In this document: piece by piece, positions 1 through 8,365 of the stretch
Layout: each line of letters opens with the position of its first letter
Numbering within the stretch: position 1 is the stretch's first letter
From: Deltaproteobacteria bacterium
Lineage (GTDB): Bacteria; Desulfobacterota; Desulfobulbia; Desulfobulbales; SURF-16
DNA: 64,000 nucleotides
Assembly: GCA_016219175.1 (NCBI GenBank)
Contig: JACRCD010000014.1
Location: 1-64,000, forward strand
Direction: 5' to 3'
Notes under the pieces: model-generated
Told to the model about the DNA's origin: nothing
Seen by the model: the letters and a program-made list of their open reading frames with translations, nothing else
Database searches by the model: none
Made by a program: the position numbers and the translations under genes

Positions 1-749
1 TCGTCACTGAACCGGGTGTCAATGAGGATGATGTTGCCGTTTTTGACAAACTCGTGGGAGGAGTAATTCGGCAAATCAGCTTTCACCCAGGCGGGTTCCC
101 CGTCCAGATAAACGCGGACATTGTTGTAGCCCATTTTTTTCGCCAGACCGGCGGAAGTGGTGGACATGCCTCACGTGACCCCGCCGCAATAGAAAACGAG
201 GATTTTGTTCTTGTCCGCGGGCAAAACATTCGCCATCTCTTCCTGCAGCACGGCAACAGGGATGGAAACCGCCCCGGGTAAATGTGATTGGTCATAGCGG
301 CTCGCCGGCCGCGAATCGACCAGCAAGAAATCCGTGCCGCCACCAATGAGTTGCTCCATCTCCTCGGTCTCAATCTCGGTCACGCCTTCCGGAAGTTTAG
401 CGAGTTTGGGTTTGATGACAGTGGCTACCCGGTCCTTGCCGCGCAACTCGTAGATGATAATCGCCGCTGCTTCGTTGACCGCGTACTTAAGGCCGGTCGT
501 CCCGTCATCGATCTTGAGCATGACCGTTTTGGCGCTGTCCCCCTCGTCGACCTCAATCGAGACCGTTTTCGCCTTGTCGGACAACCCGACAATTTTGCCG
601 GTATAGACATTCTCCGCGACCTTCTGCTCGACCGCGGCCGGCGCCGGGATGACGGCCGCTTCCCGAAACCCTTGCAGTTCCGCGCAGCCAACGCCAGACA
701 GTGCGATGATCAGTGACAGGGGCAGCATCTTGGACATGCCTTTTTTCAC
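1..749 (-). CDS. Rhodanese-like selenoprotein, exported (3' end outside window)
   Basis: The reading frame starts at GTG 749, chosen because AAAGGAGG lies five bases upstream. An N-terminal hydrophobic segment (about residues 5-22, ending ALSGVGC) suggests export and possibly lipid anchoring, although the lipobox is imperfect. A rhodanese domain follows (LLVDSRPASRYDQSHLPGA, then FYCGGVT). An in-frame TGA at 171-173 falls exactly where rhodaneses of the type CGGPTCxxS carry their catalytic cysteine, and the downstream codons continue the fold (GMSTTSAGLAKKMGYNNV, VYLDGEPAW). A second rhodanese-like start (NIILIDTR) begins at the window edge. I infer selenocysteine rather than a nonsense mutation because a GGTCT-loop hairpin follows the TGA and no other disruption is present. 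The likely role is periplasmic sulfur or persulfide transfer. The substrate is unknown. Confidence 0.82.
138..173 (-). promoter_or_regulatory. UGA selenocysteine codon plus bacterial SECIS-like hairpin (rhodanese)
   Basis: Reading the minus strand, TGA lies at 173-171. The stem TTCCGCC/GGCGAAA (one mismatch) at 156-138 is closed by the five-base loop GGTCT at 149-145. The loop begins 22 bases after the TGA. This matches the arrangement of bacterial SECIS elements read by SelB, where a GGU-containing apical loop sits about 16-25 bases past the UGA. Confidence 0.75.
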
Positions 750-1076
750 GAGAACCTCCTTTGGGCGGGTGATAAGCATTGTTTTCCAGGGGGGACATCA
801 TTATCAGGAATTCGTATTAAAGATTATTGAACCGCATTGTCAATACAAAATTAAAAACTCCGTTTTCCGTGGAAAATGCCGCCTGGAATGGTGATGCTGA
901 ATCAATGCCGTTAACTTAAGCAGTCTGCCACGGAAACCCCGGGAGGTCCCGGCAGATTAAGAAAAAAAATTCCGTGGTTTCAGAGGGTTCCGTGACCAAA
1001 AGACACTCGGCCCCGAATCATGAACCGAACCTGCCGGCAAATTTCCGCCAGTATGATATGGGTAGAGATGGTGAAT
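750..1076. other. Intergenic region, no gene seen
   Basis: About 330 bases lie upstream of the rhodanese gene and downstream of the response regulator. The part near 780-900 is AT-rich and probably carries the rhodanese promoter. A weak imperfect palindrome near 921-959 (TCTGCC and GGCAGA arms) could serve as a terminator for the regulator gene. No RNA gene or ORF with coding character was recognised. Confidence 0.4.
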
Positions 1077-2165
1077 TTACATCTTTTGCGGAGCGGAGCT
1101 GACTTGATCCTTGCATTCCGCCAGAATCTCACGGAATACGGGCAGGATATTGTAAAAACAGGCATGTATTTCCGGATCAAAATGACTGCCCTTGCCTTCA
1201 TTCATGATCTGCAGCACCTTTTCCTCAGGCATGGCCGCCCGGTAAACCCTGTCGTTGCTCAAGGCGTCATAGACATCGGCGACCGCCACAATGCGGGCCG
1301 CGGCGGGAATGGCCTCACCCCGCAAGCCTTGGGGATATCCGCTGCCATCCCATTTCTCATGGTGAGACAGGGCAATACTGGCTGCCAGCTGCAACAGGGG
1401 AATGGAGGAGCCCCCCAGAATGCGTTCCCCGATTTCGCTGTGCCCCTTGATGATCTGGAATTCATCGGCGGAAAGCTTGCCCGGTTTACGGAGGACCTCG
1501 TCGGGGATGCCGATTTTACCCACATCGTGCATGGGGGCGGCGATCCGTAAATAATCGATGATCTCCTGCTCCCAGCCCAGGGCCTCCGCCATGGCGGCGC
1601 TGTACAGACCCAGCCGTTTGATATGTTCCCCGGTTTCCTCGTCCCGGTAACCGGAGGCGGAAATGAGGCGGAGGGCGATTTCCTCTTCCCGGCGCCGGAT
1701 GTCCCTGGTGCGGTCGCGCACCTCCTGCTCCAGCCTATGCTCATATTCCTTGCTGGCTATGGTCAGGCGGCGGCGCTCCAGGGCATTGACCACATTGATG
1801 ATGAACTCGTTGCGGTCAAAGGGCTTGATCACATAGCCGAAAGCCCCGAGCTGCAAGGTATTGACCGCCGTTTTCCTGTCATCAACAGCAGTTGCCATGA
1901 TCACCGCCGTATCAGGATACACCTCCTTGACGATTTCGAGGAGCTCGATGCCGTTCCGGCCCGGCATCATGATATCGGAGATGATCAGTTCATATTGCTG
2001 TTGCTGAAGCAGATCCAGGGCATCATCCACATTGGTCGCCGTATCGCAGCCGAAGCCCTCTGAGGCCAGCCAGCGTGAAATCATGGTGCCGATTGATTGG
2101 GTATCGTCGACAGCGAGTATTTTCGTTGCGCCAAAACCCTTTGCCTGCTGTTTGTTATCATTCAT
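1077..2165 (-). CDS. Response regulator with HD-GYP c-di-GMP phosphodiesterase output
   Basis: This 362-residue protein has an N-terminal receiver domain (ILAVDDTQSIGTMI; phospho-acceptor Asp in IISDIMMPGRNG near residue 61; conserved Lys in YVIKPFD). A short coiled linker (about 125-165) leads into an HD-GYP domain with the diagnostic MHDVGKIGIPD, the GHSEIGERIL region, SHHEKWDGSGYP and the metal-site Asp in VAVADVYDAL. It is RpfG-like and should hydrolyse c-di-GMP when phosphorylated. No histidine kinase gene is adjacent, so the partner kinase lies elsewhere. Confidence 0.95.
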   Translation of the reverse strand: MNDNKQQAKGFGATKILAVDDTQSIGTMISRWLASEGFGCDTATNVDDALDLLQQQQYELIISDIMMPGRNGIELLEIVKEVYPDTAVIMATAVDDRKTAVNTLQLGAFGYVIKPFDRNEFIINVVNALERRRLTIASKEYEHRLEQEVRDRTRDIRRREEEIALRLISASGYRDEETGEHIKRLGLYSAAMAEALGWEQEIIDYLRIAAPMHDVGKIGIPDEVLRKPGKLSADEFQIIKGHSEIGERILGGSSIPLLQLAASIALSHHEKWDGSGYPQGLRGEAIPAAARIVAVADVYDALSNDRVYRAAMPEEKVLQIMNEGKGSHFDPEIHACFYNILPVFREILAECKDQVSSAPQKM

Positions 2166-2365
2166 TGTTTTTTTGGCCTATTTCGTTGGATTGGATTCTG
2201 CCGCGGTGACACCTGGCAAAGATATAAATGCAGGACGTGCCCTCATTTTTTTACCACAATGTGCTGATCGAAGTAAAGCATATTTGTGTTAGCCAGCAAA
2301 CGACAGCGAAGCTCCCCGGCATGGCGGAATTTATGTTACTGATCGCGGAGTGCGGGGAAAATCCG

Positions 2366-2869
2366 TCAGTTCCGCCGCGGGGGGCCGAGGGGATCGGCAA
2401 AAGGAGCCCGCCCCCCATTTTTGCCCGCCAGAGGGATTTTCCCCGCCTGGTCAAAAGCAAAGGTATGGCCCAGGATGCCGAAGCCGCCAACCTGAATTTT
2501 CCCCGTGAGACGGAAATCGAGTTCCTCGCCGTGCTGGATCTCATTAAAAAACCGGAAAAGATCCGCATAGGCGCTGGCCAGGCGAAGATCCAGAGTGCCG
2601 AACTCACGGGCTCCGATATCCAGCCGGCGCAATGCCTGGCCCGACGAAACCCGCACCCCGTTCAACCGGAGCTCATATTCCACCCCCTCAACACTGAGCG
2701 ACACGTCGTTGGGATTGAACAGCCGGAGATTGGCCACCAGATTGATGTGACTCAGGGTGACCTCATCCATGACGAGCCCCATGAGATTAACCTCCGGGGC
2801 CACGGGCCGCAGGGCGGCGCAGGACGTAAGCAGCAGGGCGGCCAGCAGGCCGAACAGCGCTACGCGCAT
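2366..2869 (-). CDS. LEA14/WHy-domain lipoprotein
   Basis: This 167-residue protein has a clear lipoprotein signal (LLAALLLTSC, Cys near 17), so it is probably anchored in the outer or inner membrane facing the periplasm. The body has the beta-rich late-embryogenesis type 2 (water stress and hypersensitive response) pattern, including NLRLFNPNDVSLSVEGVEYEL and a conserved NPN turn. LEA type 2 lipoproteins are widespread in proteobacteria and their function is undefined. It stands alone between two signalling genes and shows no operon link. Confidence 0.8.
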   Translation of the reverse strand: MRVALFGLLAALLLTSCAALRPVAPEVNLMGLVMDEVTLSHINLVANLRLFNPNDVSLSVEGVEYELRLNGVRVSSGQALRRLDIGAREFGTLDLRLASAYADLFRFFNEIQHGEELDFRLTGKIQVGGFGILGHTFAFDQAGKIPLAGKNGGRAPFADPLGPPRRN

Positions 2870-3112
2870 CTTTTTCTCCCCTCAAAATCCTTATACAAGC
2901 AGAGATTATCGGTATTTATACGCATTATGCCCGAAAAGCACCGCAAATGTCAAAGAGAAAAGCTGTGCAACCTCTGCCCCGCCAGAGCATGGACCAGGGA
3001 ATGCCGGGCGGATGCCCCCTGAAACCCCTTTATCATTTCAGTAAAGAAGCGTATAAATTATTATCGGCATTTATGGGGGCCCTGCCTCATCATTCTGCAT
3101 CGGGACAGCACC

Positions 3113-4339
3113 GTGATCAAAAAAGTAAAGGTAGAAAAACTCAGGCCCGGGATTTTTGTCCACGATTTCAACACCGACTGGAATTCCGGCAATCTCCTCA
3201 CCAATCAGACCCTGATTCGAGACGTCAAAATCATCGACATCCTGCACTCCTGGGGCATCAAGGAGGTCTATATCGATACGGACAAGGGCTTTGACGTCAG
3301 TGACGCCAAGCCGGCCCTCGAGGCGCGGCTGGATACCGATAGCGCCCTGCGGGAGATGGCCAGGGAGAAACCCGCCGCCGCAAGCAATTTCCCCCTCAAG
3401 GAAGAGATCCTCCTGGCCAAAAAGATCAAGAAACAGGCGGTCAATGTCATCATGAAGGCCATGGAAACCGTGCGGGAAGGCAAACCGCTGGAAACGGAAA
3501 ACGCCTATCAGCTCATTGTCCAGATGGAAAAATCCATCGCCCGCAACAGAGATGCCCTTGTCCTGCTGACCAGAATCCGAAGGAAGGATGAGTACACCCT
3601 GATGCATTCCATCAGTGTCGGGGCTTATATCATAAACTTCTGCAACTTCTTCAAGCTGCCGCTGAAACGGACATTGAGCCTGGCCATCGGCGCCTTGTTT
3701 CACGACATCGGCAAAACCAGGATACCGCTGGCCATTTTAAACAAGCCGGGCAAGCTTGACGACAAAGAATTCGCCGAAATGAAGCGGCACTCCCTTTATT
3801 CCGCCGAGATTCTGCAAAACGCCAGGAATTTGCCCCGGGAGGCCTTTGACATGGGTCTGCATCACCATGAACGATACGACGGCACGGGCTACCCGGATGG
3901 CCTGCTGGGCGAGGCCATCAAATCAGGCTCCCAACTCGTGGCCATCGCCGATGTCTATGACGCCATCACCTCGGACAGATGTTACCGCAACGGCATGGAC
4001 AGGGTGGAAGGACTGCGCAAACTCTACGAATGGTGCGAATATCACTTCAACAAGGATCTGACGCATAAATTTATCCGCAGCATCGGGGTTTACCCCATCG
4101 GCACCTGCGTCAGGCTGGAAAGCGGGCGCATCGGCGTGGTGGTGGGCTCCACCGAAAGCATGGCCCAGCCCGTGGTCCGCATCTTTTTTGACGATGAAAA
4201 AAAGAGCGCCGTCGCCGGCCACGATCTTGACCTGTCCAAGACCGATGATCAGGTTGTCGGCTATGAGGAGTCCGATAAATGGGACATCAAGGGCATGAAT
4301 ATCTTTGAGGAAATCACGGCGGATCTTTTCGCCGGCTGA
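3113..4339 (+). CDS. HD-GYP phosphodiesterase with DUF3391 N-terminus
   Basis: This 408-residue protein starts at GTG 3113 (GGGAC upstream). Residues 1-130 match the DUF3391 module often found before HD-GYP domains (KVKVEKLRPGIFVHDFNTDW). The HD-GYP core follows: HSISVGAYIINFC, FHDIGKTRIPLAILNKPGKL, HHHERYDGTGYPDGLLG and IADVYDAITSDRCY, so the metal-binding and catalytic residues are intact. It has no membrane segment or receiver domain. It is a cytoplasmic c-di-GMP hydrolase, the second in this 3 kb stretch, and the extra tail after residue 330 is of unknown function. Confidence 0.93.
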   Translation: MIKKVKVEKLRPGIFVHDFNTDWNSGNLLTNQTLIRDVKIIDILHSWGIKEVYIDTDKGFDVSDAKPALEARLDTDSALREMAREKPAAASNFPLKEEILLAKKIKKQAVNVIMKAMETVREGKPLETENAYQLIVQMEKSIARNRDALVLLTRIRRKDEYTLMHSISVGAYIINFCNFFKLPLKRTLSLAIGALFHDIGKTRIPLAILNKPGKLDDKEFAEMKRHSLYSAEILQNARNLPREAFDMGLHHHERYDGTGYPDGLLGEAIKSGSQLVAIADVYDAITSDRCYRNGMDRVEGLRKLYEWCEYHFNKDLTHKFIRSIGVYPIGTCVRLESGRIGVVVGSTESMAQPVVRIFFDDEKKSAVAGHDLDLSKTDDQVVGYEESDKWDIKGMNIFEEITADLFAG

Positions 4340-4394
4340 TCGCGGCGGGAAAAAGGGCCGGACGCGGATGGGCAGGGTCAGGCAGGGCCGCGGA

Positions 4395-5057
4395 TCACCT
4401 CTTGCCGTGTTCCTGGAGAAAGGCAAGGTACGGCCCGAACAGCTGCTCATAGTCCCGCAATCCCTTGCCCAGGACAACCGCCATTTTCCCCACATCCCGG
4501 TCATTGACCACCAGATTGGCGCTGGCGGCAAGGGCCTGCAGATCATAGCCGGTCTGAAACCGCGGACCGATCAGCACATAATAAATGGAGCGCCTTGCCG
4601 TCATGGGCAGCCATTTCAGGTGCCGATGAAATTCCGATTTCTCCAGGGCAACCCCATCGCCGCCAGTCTGCATGACCACGGCGGCAAAATTGACAAATTT
4701 CATTTTTTCCAGAGCCGCGGTCTCGGAATCAACTGCTTCAACCTGATAGCCGAAATCCTCGAGAACTTCGGCAACGATAGTTTTCGCCTCTCCTTCCGCC
4801 ATGAAAATCATGGCCGCTGGCACATCCTCCATGCGACGCGGCGCATCGTCTTCTCCCTTGCGCAGCCAGCTGATATCCGGGGGCAACGGCGGCTCGGGCA
4901 GCTTGCCGGACGAAGCGGGCGTGACACCGCCTCCCTTGCCCGGCTGGGGTTTTACCTTGGCCACCTCCTGCCGGGGCGGCGCATTTTTTTTCATGATGTC
5001 CGGGAAAAGGTCAAAGGCGCTCTTGCCTGTAATCCCTGATTTACTATCTGCAGCCAT
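4395..5057 (-). CDS. Receiver-like protein of unknown function
   Basis: This 220-residue protein is not assigned to a named family. The first 85 residues are low-complexity and Pro/Lys-rich, with no zinc-binding cysteines. Residues about 85-205 have an alternating alpha/beta pattern like a degenerate response-regulator receiver (IFMAEGEAKTIVAEVLEDFGY, then AAVVMQTGGD in place of the usual phospho-Asp strand). The acidic pocket looks incomplete, so phosphorylation is doubtful. It is convergent with the upstream HD-GYP gene, and a signalling-adaptor role is only a guess. Confidence 0.65.
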   Translation of the reverse strand: MAADSKSGITGKSAFDLFPDIMKKNAPPRQEVAKVKPQPGKGGGVTPASSGKLPEPPLPPDISWLRKGEDDAPRRMEDVPAAMIFMAEGEAKTIVAEVLEDFGYQVEAVDSETAALEKMKFVNFAAVVMQTGGDGVALEKSEFHRHLKWLPMTARRSIYYVLIGPRFQTGYDLQALAASANLVVNDRDVGKMAVVLGKGLRDYEQLFGPYLAFLQEHGKR

Positions 5058-5093
5058 TTTTTCCGTTCATTGCCATGAATTGAGCATTACGAA

Positions 5094-5231
5094 TGAGCCT
5101 CTTGCAAAATGAACTTGTGTGTCATTCCGAACGTAGTGAGGAATCTTTAATTGCCTTGATTTTATTAGATTTCTCCCTTCGGTCGAAATGACAGGAACCA
5201 CTCTTTTGCTTATTTTGCAAGAACCTCGAAT
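5094..5231. repeat. MITE-like palindromic element
   Basis: A nested inverted repeat fills the gap before the cardiolipin synthase gene. The inner arms at 5121-5146 and 5167-5192 (GTCATTCCGAACGTAGTGAG against CTCCCTTCGGTCGAAATGAC) pair imperfectly. The outer arms around 5095-5110 and 5211-5226 share TTGCAAAAT. There is no ORF inside. Similar GTCATTCCGA/TCGAAATGAC arms are common in dispersed bacterial miniature elements. Only this copy was seen in the window. Confidence 0.65.
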
Positions 5232-5374
5232 GCAAGATACCGGCGCATATTTTTAGTTAACTTTTCCGGGCAAGGTCTGTCAAATCAATTCATGCGCCAC
5301 AGGCAGCCATAATACCGCGGCATCCATGTTTCCCATTTTCGGACCAGGTCGGCAGCTGCGTGACGCGGCACGGG

Positions 5375-6583
5375 TCAGACAAACGGATCGCGCCGCTGAA
5401 AACGGCCATGACTCAGGCGGGCGATAAGCTGATCCAGCCGGCTCCAGAACCAGTGGCGCAGCCTGCCCGGCCAGCCCGGCCTGGCCACATCCGCCAGCCT
5501 GATCTCCATGGCTGCCTCGCAGTCGGCGGCAAACATCGTGGCGAACCGCCCGGCAAAGTCCTTGTCAAGTATTTCCTGGTTGCCCTCCAGATTCCAGCGC
5601 AGGTTCCAGCGATCGAAGTTGGACGACCCCAGCGACAGCCAGTCATCGCAGAGCACCGCCTTGTAATGCAGAAAGCGGGGCTGATACTCGAAGATGCGCA
5701 CTCCGGAAAGGAGGAGACGCGGATAGAAACGGCGGCCGATCTGCCGCAGCACGGGATGATCCATGCAGGGACCGGGCAGCAGCACCCGAACATCCACATT
5801 GTTGCGCGCGGCGCTTCTCAGGGCGCGGCGGATTTTGCCCGAAGGCACGAAGTAGGGGGTGGCGAGCCACACCCGCTTTTTCGCTCGCCGGGCATAAATA
5901 AAAAAAGCCCGTTTGATTTCTCGATGGCCCAGGGTGCTGTTGATTGCCACGCGGCCGCGAAGCTGCCCGGCCGCGGCAGGCTGGACAGGAGCAAGAGGCA
6001 GCACGGCGCCGGTCGCGCGGCGCCAGACCTTGCGAAACGACTCCACCCAGTCCGCCACCACGAGCCCTGTCATTTCAAGCATGGTTTCGCGCCAGTGGTT
6101 TTCGGGGGAAACCGCCGGATCGAAGTCATCGGTCAACCCCGTGCCGCCGACAAAGGCGCGGGTCCCATCGACAACCAACAGCTTGCGATGATCACGAAGC
6201 AGCCGGTCCAGATGAAAAAATTGCTGCAGCCGGAAAGGATTGAAATAAGCCAGGGTCAGGTTGGCATGGGACAGACGGCCGGCGTCATGGCTGGTAAGAC
6301 CGAGCGCGCCGAAGGCGTCAAACAGCACCCAGACCTTCACCCCCCGTTCGGCTGCCTGCAGCAGGGCGTCAATAAAACGGTCAGCCACCCGGCCCGACTC
6401 GACCAGATACATCTCAAGCAGGACAAATTCCCGGGCCGTGGCGATGGCCGCCAGCATGGCCGGAAAAAACGAGCCGCCGTCGCCATGCAATTGCGCCAGG
6501 TTCCCGTCTCGCCAGGGAAACCGTTCAGCATGCAGCAACTTTTTCATAGGAGGCGGTTCCGGCCCATGGCAGAATGGCTCCAC
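5375..6583 (-). CDS. Cardiolipin synthase-like phospholipase D protein
   Basis: This protein of about 402 residues carries two HKD phosphodiesterase motifs, HRKLLVVDGTRAFVGGTG near 140 and HYKAVLCDDWLSLGSSNFD near 325, the signature of ClsB/ClsC-type cardiolipin synthases. It lacks N-terminal transmembrane helices, as in ClsB. The start is uncertain: GTG 6583 has AAGG upstream, while an ATG at 6547 begins MKKLLHAERF. The expected reaction is condensation of phosphatidylglycerol with a second phospholipid. The gene follows hisHF by 7 bases but is functionally unrelated. Confidence 0.88.
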   Translation of the reverse strand: MEPFCHGPEPPPMKKLLHAERFPWRDGNLAQLHGDGGSFFPAMLAAIATAREFVLLEMYLVESGRVADRFIDALLQAAERGVKVWVLFDAFGALGLTSHDAGRLSHANLTLAYFNPFRLQQFFHLDRLLRDHRKLLVVDGTRAFVGGTGLTDDFDPAVSPENHWRETMLEMTGLVVADWVESFRKVWRRATGAVLPLAPVQPAAAGQLRGRVAINSTLGHREIKRAFFIYARRAKKRVWLATPYFVPSGKIRRALRSAARNNVDVRVLLPGPCMDHPVLRQIGRRFYPRLLLSGVRIFEYQPRFLHYKAVLCDDWLSLGSSNFDRWNLRWNLEGNQEILDKDFAGRFATMFAADCEAAMEIRLADVARPGWPGRLRHWFWSRLDQLIARLSHGRFQRRDPFV

Positions 6584-6590
6584 CCGGCCT

Positions 6591-8180
6591 TCAGCGGGTC
6601 TCGATCCCCTGGGCGCGGATGTGCTCTTTCACGGCGGCAATGGGCACCTCCCGGCGATGGAAAATCCCGGCGGCCAGGGCCGCCTCCGCCCCGGTCTCGG
6701 CAAAAACCTCCGAGAAATGCTCCACCCGCCCCGCCCCGCTTGAGGCGATGACCGGGATGGTGACCGCCCGGCGCACCTGATTGATCAGCTCCAGATCAAA
6801 GCCTGAGTTGGTGCCGTCCTTGTCAATGCAGTTCAGCAGAATCTCGCCCGCCCCCAGCTCCTGGCAGGTTTTGGCCAGCTGCACCACATCCACGTCGCGC
6901 CCTTCCCGGCCGCCCTTGACCGTGCACTGGTACCAGCAATACTGCTCGCCATTAAGCCCGGGAAAGGCGGTTTTGATGGTGTGGTGCGCTGTCTCCTCCG
7001 GGCTTTTCACGTACACCCGGCGCGGGTCGATGGAGATGACCACGGCCTGGGCGCCATAGACAAAGGAGATCTGCTCAATCGAGCTGTTGCCCGTTTTTGT
7101 GGTGCCGGCCAGATACTCTTCCACCGTGTAGACCGCATCGCTGCCGATGGAGATTTTGTCGGCCCCGCTGCGGAAATATTGCGCGGCCACGTCCAGGGCA
7201 GAATAGCGCTTTCCTTCACTGTCGGTGAACTCGCGGATGCCGCCGCCGATGGTCAACGGCACAAAGACATTCTCCGAGGTTTTCTCCAGCACCTCCAGCA
7301 TGGGCTGATCCTTTAATGGGAAATCGCGGAAACCGGTGATATTGAGAAAGGTGATCTCGTCGGCGCCCTCTTCATAATAGCGGCGGGCGAGCTCCACCGG
7401 CTTGCCCAGGTTGCGAACCTCGCCCTCTTCCCGCACGTCATACTGGTCGCCCTTGGTCACCACCAGATCCCCGTTATCATTGCTGCGCACATCAAGGCAG
7501 GCGATGATCCGCTTGGCGAGCTTTGTCACCCCCTGCCCCGCCGCAACCTTGGCTGGGCACGATACGTTCAGCTCCGAGCCGGCCAGAAAATTCCCGAGAA
7601 TACGCAAGCCCGCCTCTCCGCTTTTTTCTGGGTGAAACTGCACCGCCGCCACCTTGCCCTTCTGCACGCCGCTGACAAACTCCTCGCCGTAATGGGTGGT
7701 GGTCAGCAGCCAGTCCCGGCTTTCCTCATCGAGTCCGGCCCTGAAGGAGTGGACAAAATAGAGTTTTTCCCCTTGATGGCCGTTAAACAGGGAGGACTGC
7801 TTTCTGAGGATGATACCGTTCCAGCCGATCTGCGGCACGGCAAGCGCTGATGTCTCGAACCGTTTGATCTGGCCGGGAATAATGCCAAGCCCCGCCACTC
7901 CGGGCGTCTCCTCGCTCCCTGCAAAAAGGGTCTGCAAACCGAGGCAGATGCCGAGAAACGGCTTATCCGCCCGGAGGTGGGCCAGCAGCGGCTCCACGTA
8001 GCCTAGGCTTGCCAGCCGCGCCATGGCGCTGCCAAAGCTGCCGACGCCGGGGAAGACCAGTTTTTCCGCCCGGCGGATATCATCGGGACAGGTCACGTCC
8101 TGTACCGCAAACCCCAGTTTTTTAATGGCATTGCGCACGCTGCGCACATTGCCCGCCCCGTAATCCAGTAATGTGATCAT
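6591..8180 (-). CDS. hisHF: Imidazole glycerol phosphate synthase, HisH-HisF fusion
   Basis: A single 529-residue chain combines the glutamine amidotransferase HisH and the cyclase HisF. The start is taken at ATG 8180 ([11 protein letters not shown]); a TTG four codons earlier is less likely. Residues 1-200 hold the amidotransferase triad (Cys in [10 protein letters not shown]; His and Glu in [10 protein letters not shown]). From about residue 225 the HisF barrel carries Asp in [12 protein letters not shown] and Asp in [14 protein letters not shown]. The cyclase half has an insertion ([20 protein letters not shown], then PIETIS-like and [17 protein letters not shown]) matching the eukaryotic HIS7 layout rather than usual bacterial HisF. 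It catalyses the PRFAR-to-IGP plus AICAR step of histidine synthesis. No other his gene is adjacent. Confidence 0.93.
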   Translation of the reverse strand: MITLLDYGAGNVRSVRNAIKKLGFAVQDVTCPDDIRRAEKLVFPGVGSFGSAMARLASLGYVEPLLAHLRADKPFLGICLGLQTLFAGSEETPGVAGLGIIPGQIKRFETSALAVPQIGWNGIILRKQSSLFNGHQGEKLYFVHSFRAGLDEESRDWLLTTTHYGEEFVSGVQKGKVAAVQFHPEKSGEAGLRILGNFLAGSELNVSCPAKVAAGQGVTKLAKRIIACLDVRSNDNGDLVVTKGDQYDVREEGEVRNLGKPVELARRYYEEGADEITFLNITGFRDFPLKDQPMLEVLEKTSENVFVPLTIGGGIREFTDSEGKRYSALDVAAQYFRSGADKISIGSDAVYTVEEYLAGTTKTGNSSIEQISFVYGAQAVVISIDPRRVYVKSPEETAHHTIKTAFPGLNGEQYCWYQCTVKGGREGRDVDVVQLAKTCQELGAGEILLNCIDKDGTNSGFDLELINQVRRAVTIPVIASSGAGRVEHFSEVFAETGAEAALAAGIFHRREVPIAAVKEHIRAQGIETR

Positions 8181-8220
8181 CTTTGTACCCAACTATCCTG
8201 AATTTGACTTTTCCGCATGT

Positions 8221-8290
8221 CAGCCATCAGCCATCAGCCATCAGCCATCAGCCATCAGCCATCAGCCATCAGCCATCAGCCATCAGCCAT
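8221..8290. repeat. Perfect 7 bp tandem repeat, 10 copies, in the hisHF leader
   Basis: CAGCCAT is repeated exactly ten times (70 bp, ATGGCTG on the minus strand) between the stop of the kinase-RNase Z gene (8366) and the hisHF start (8180). The unit is not a multiple of three, and each copy places an ATG in a rotating frame on the transcribed strand. Such heptamer arrays are prone to slipped-strand length change. There are no spacers, so it is not a CRISPR. Confidence 0.95.
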
Positions 8291-8365
8291 GATACCTGTC
8301 TTTTCCCCGGCCCGCAACCTTCTTTGCACAGCCGCGCAGGCGGCAAAACAGGAGGGAGGCGCGGA

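Noticed and set aside
2228-3022. Long plus-strand ORF opposite the LEA14-like gene
   Set aside because: Arg/Pro/Gln-rich shadow of the opposite-strand gene with no domain signal; the minus-strand gene has a clear lipobox and fold.
5360-6751. Plus-strand ORF of 463 residues opposite the cardiolipin synthase
   Set aside because: Antisense shadow across two real genes; no signal or motif.
8221-8290. Possible CRISPR array
   Set aside because: Contiguous heptamers without spacers; no cas genes nearby.
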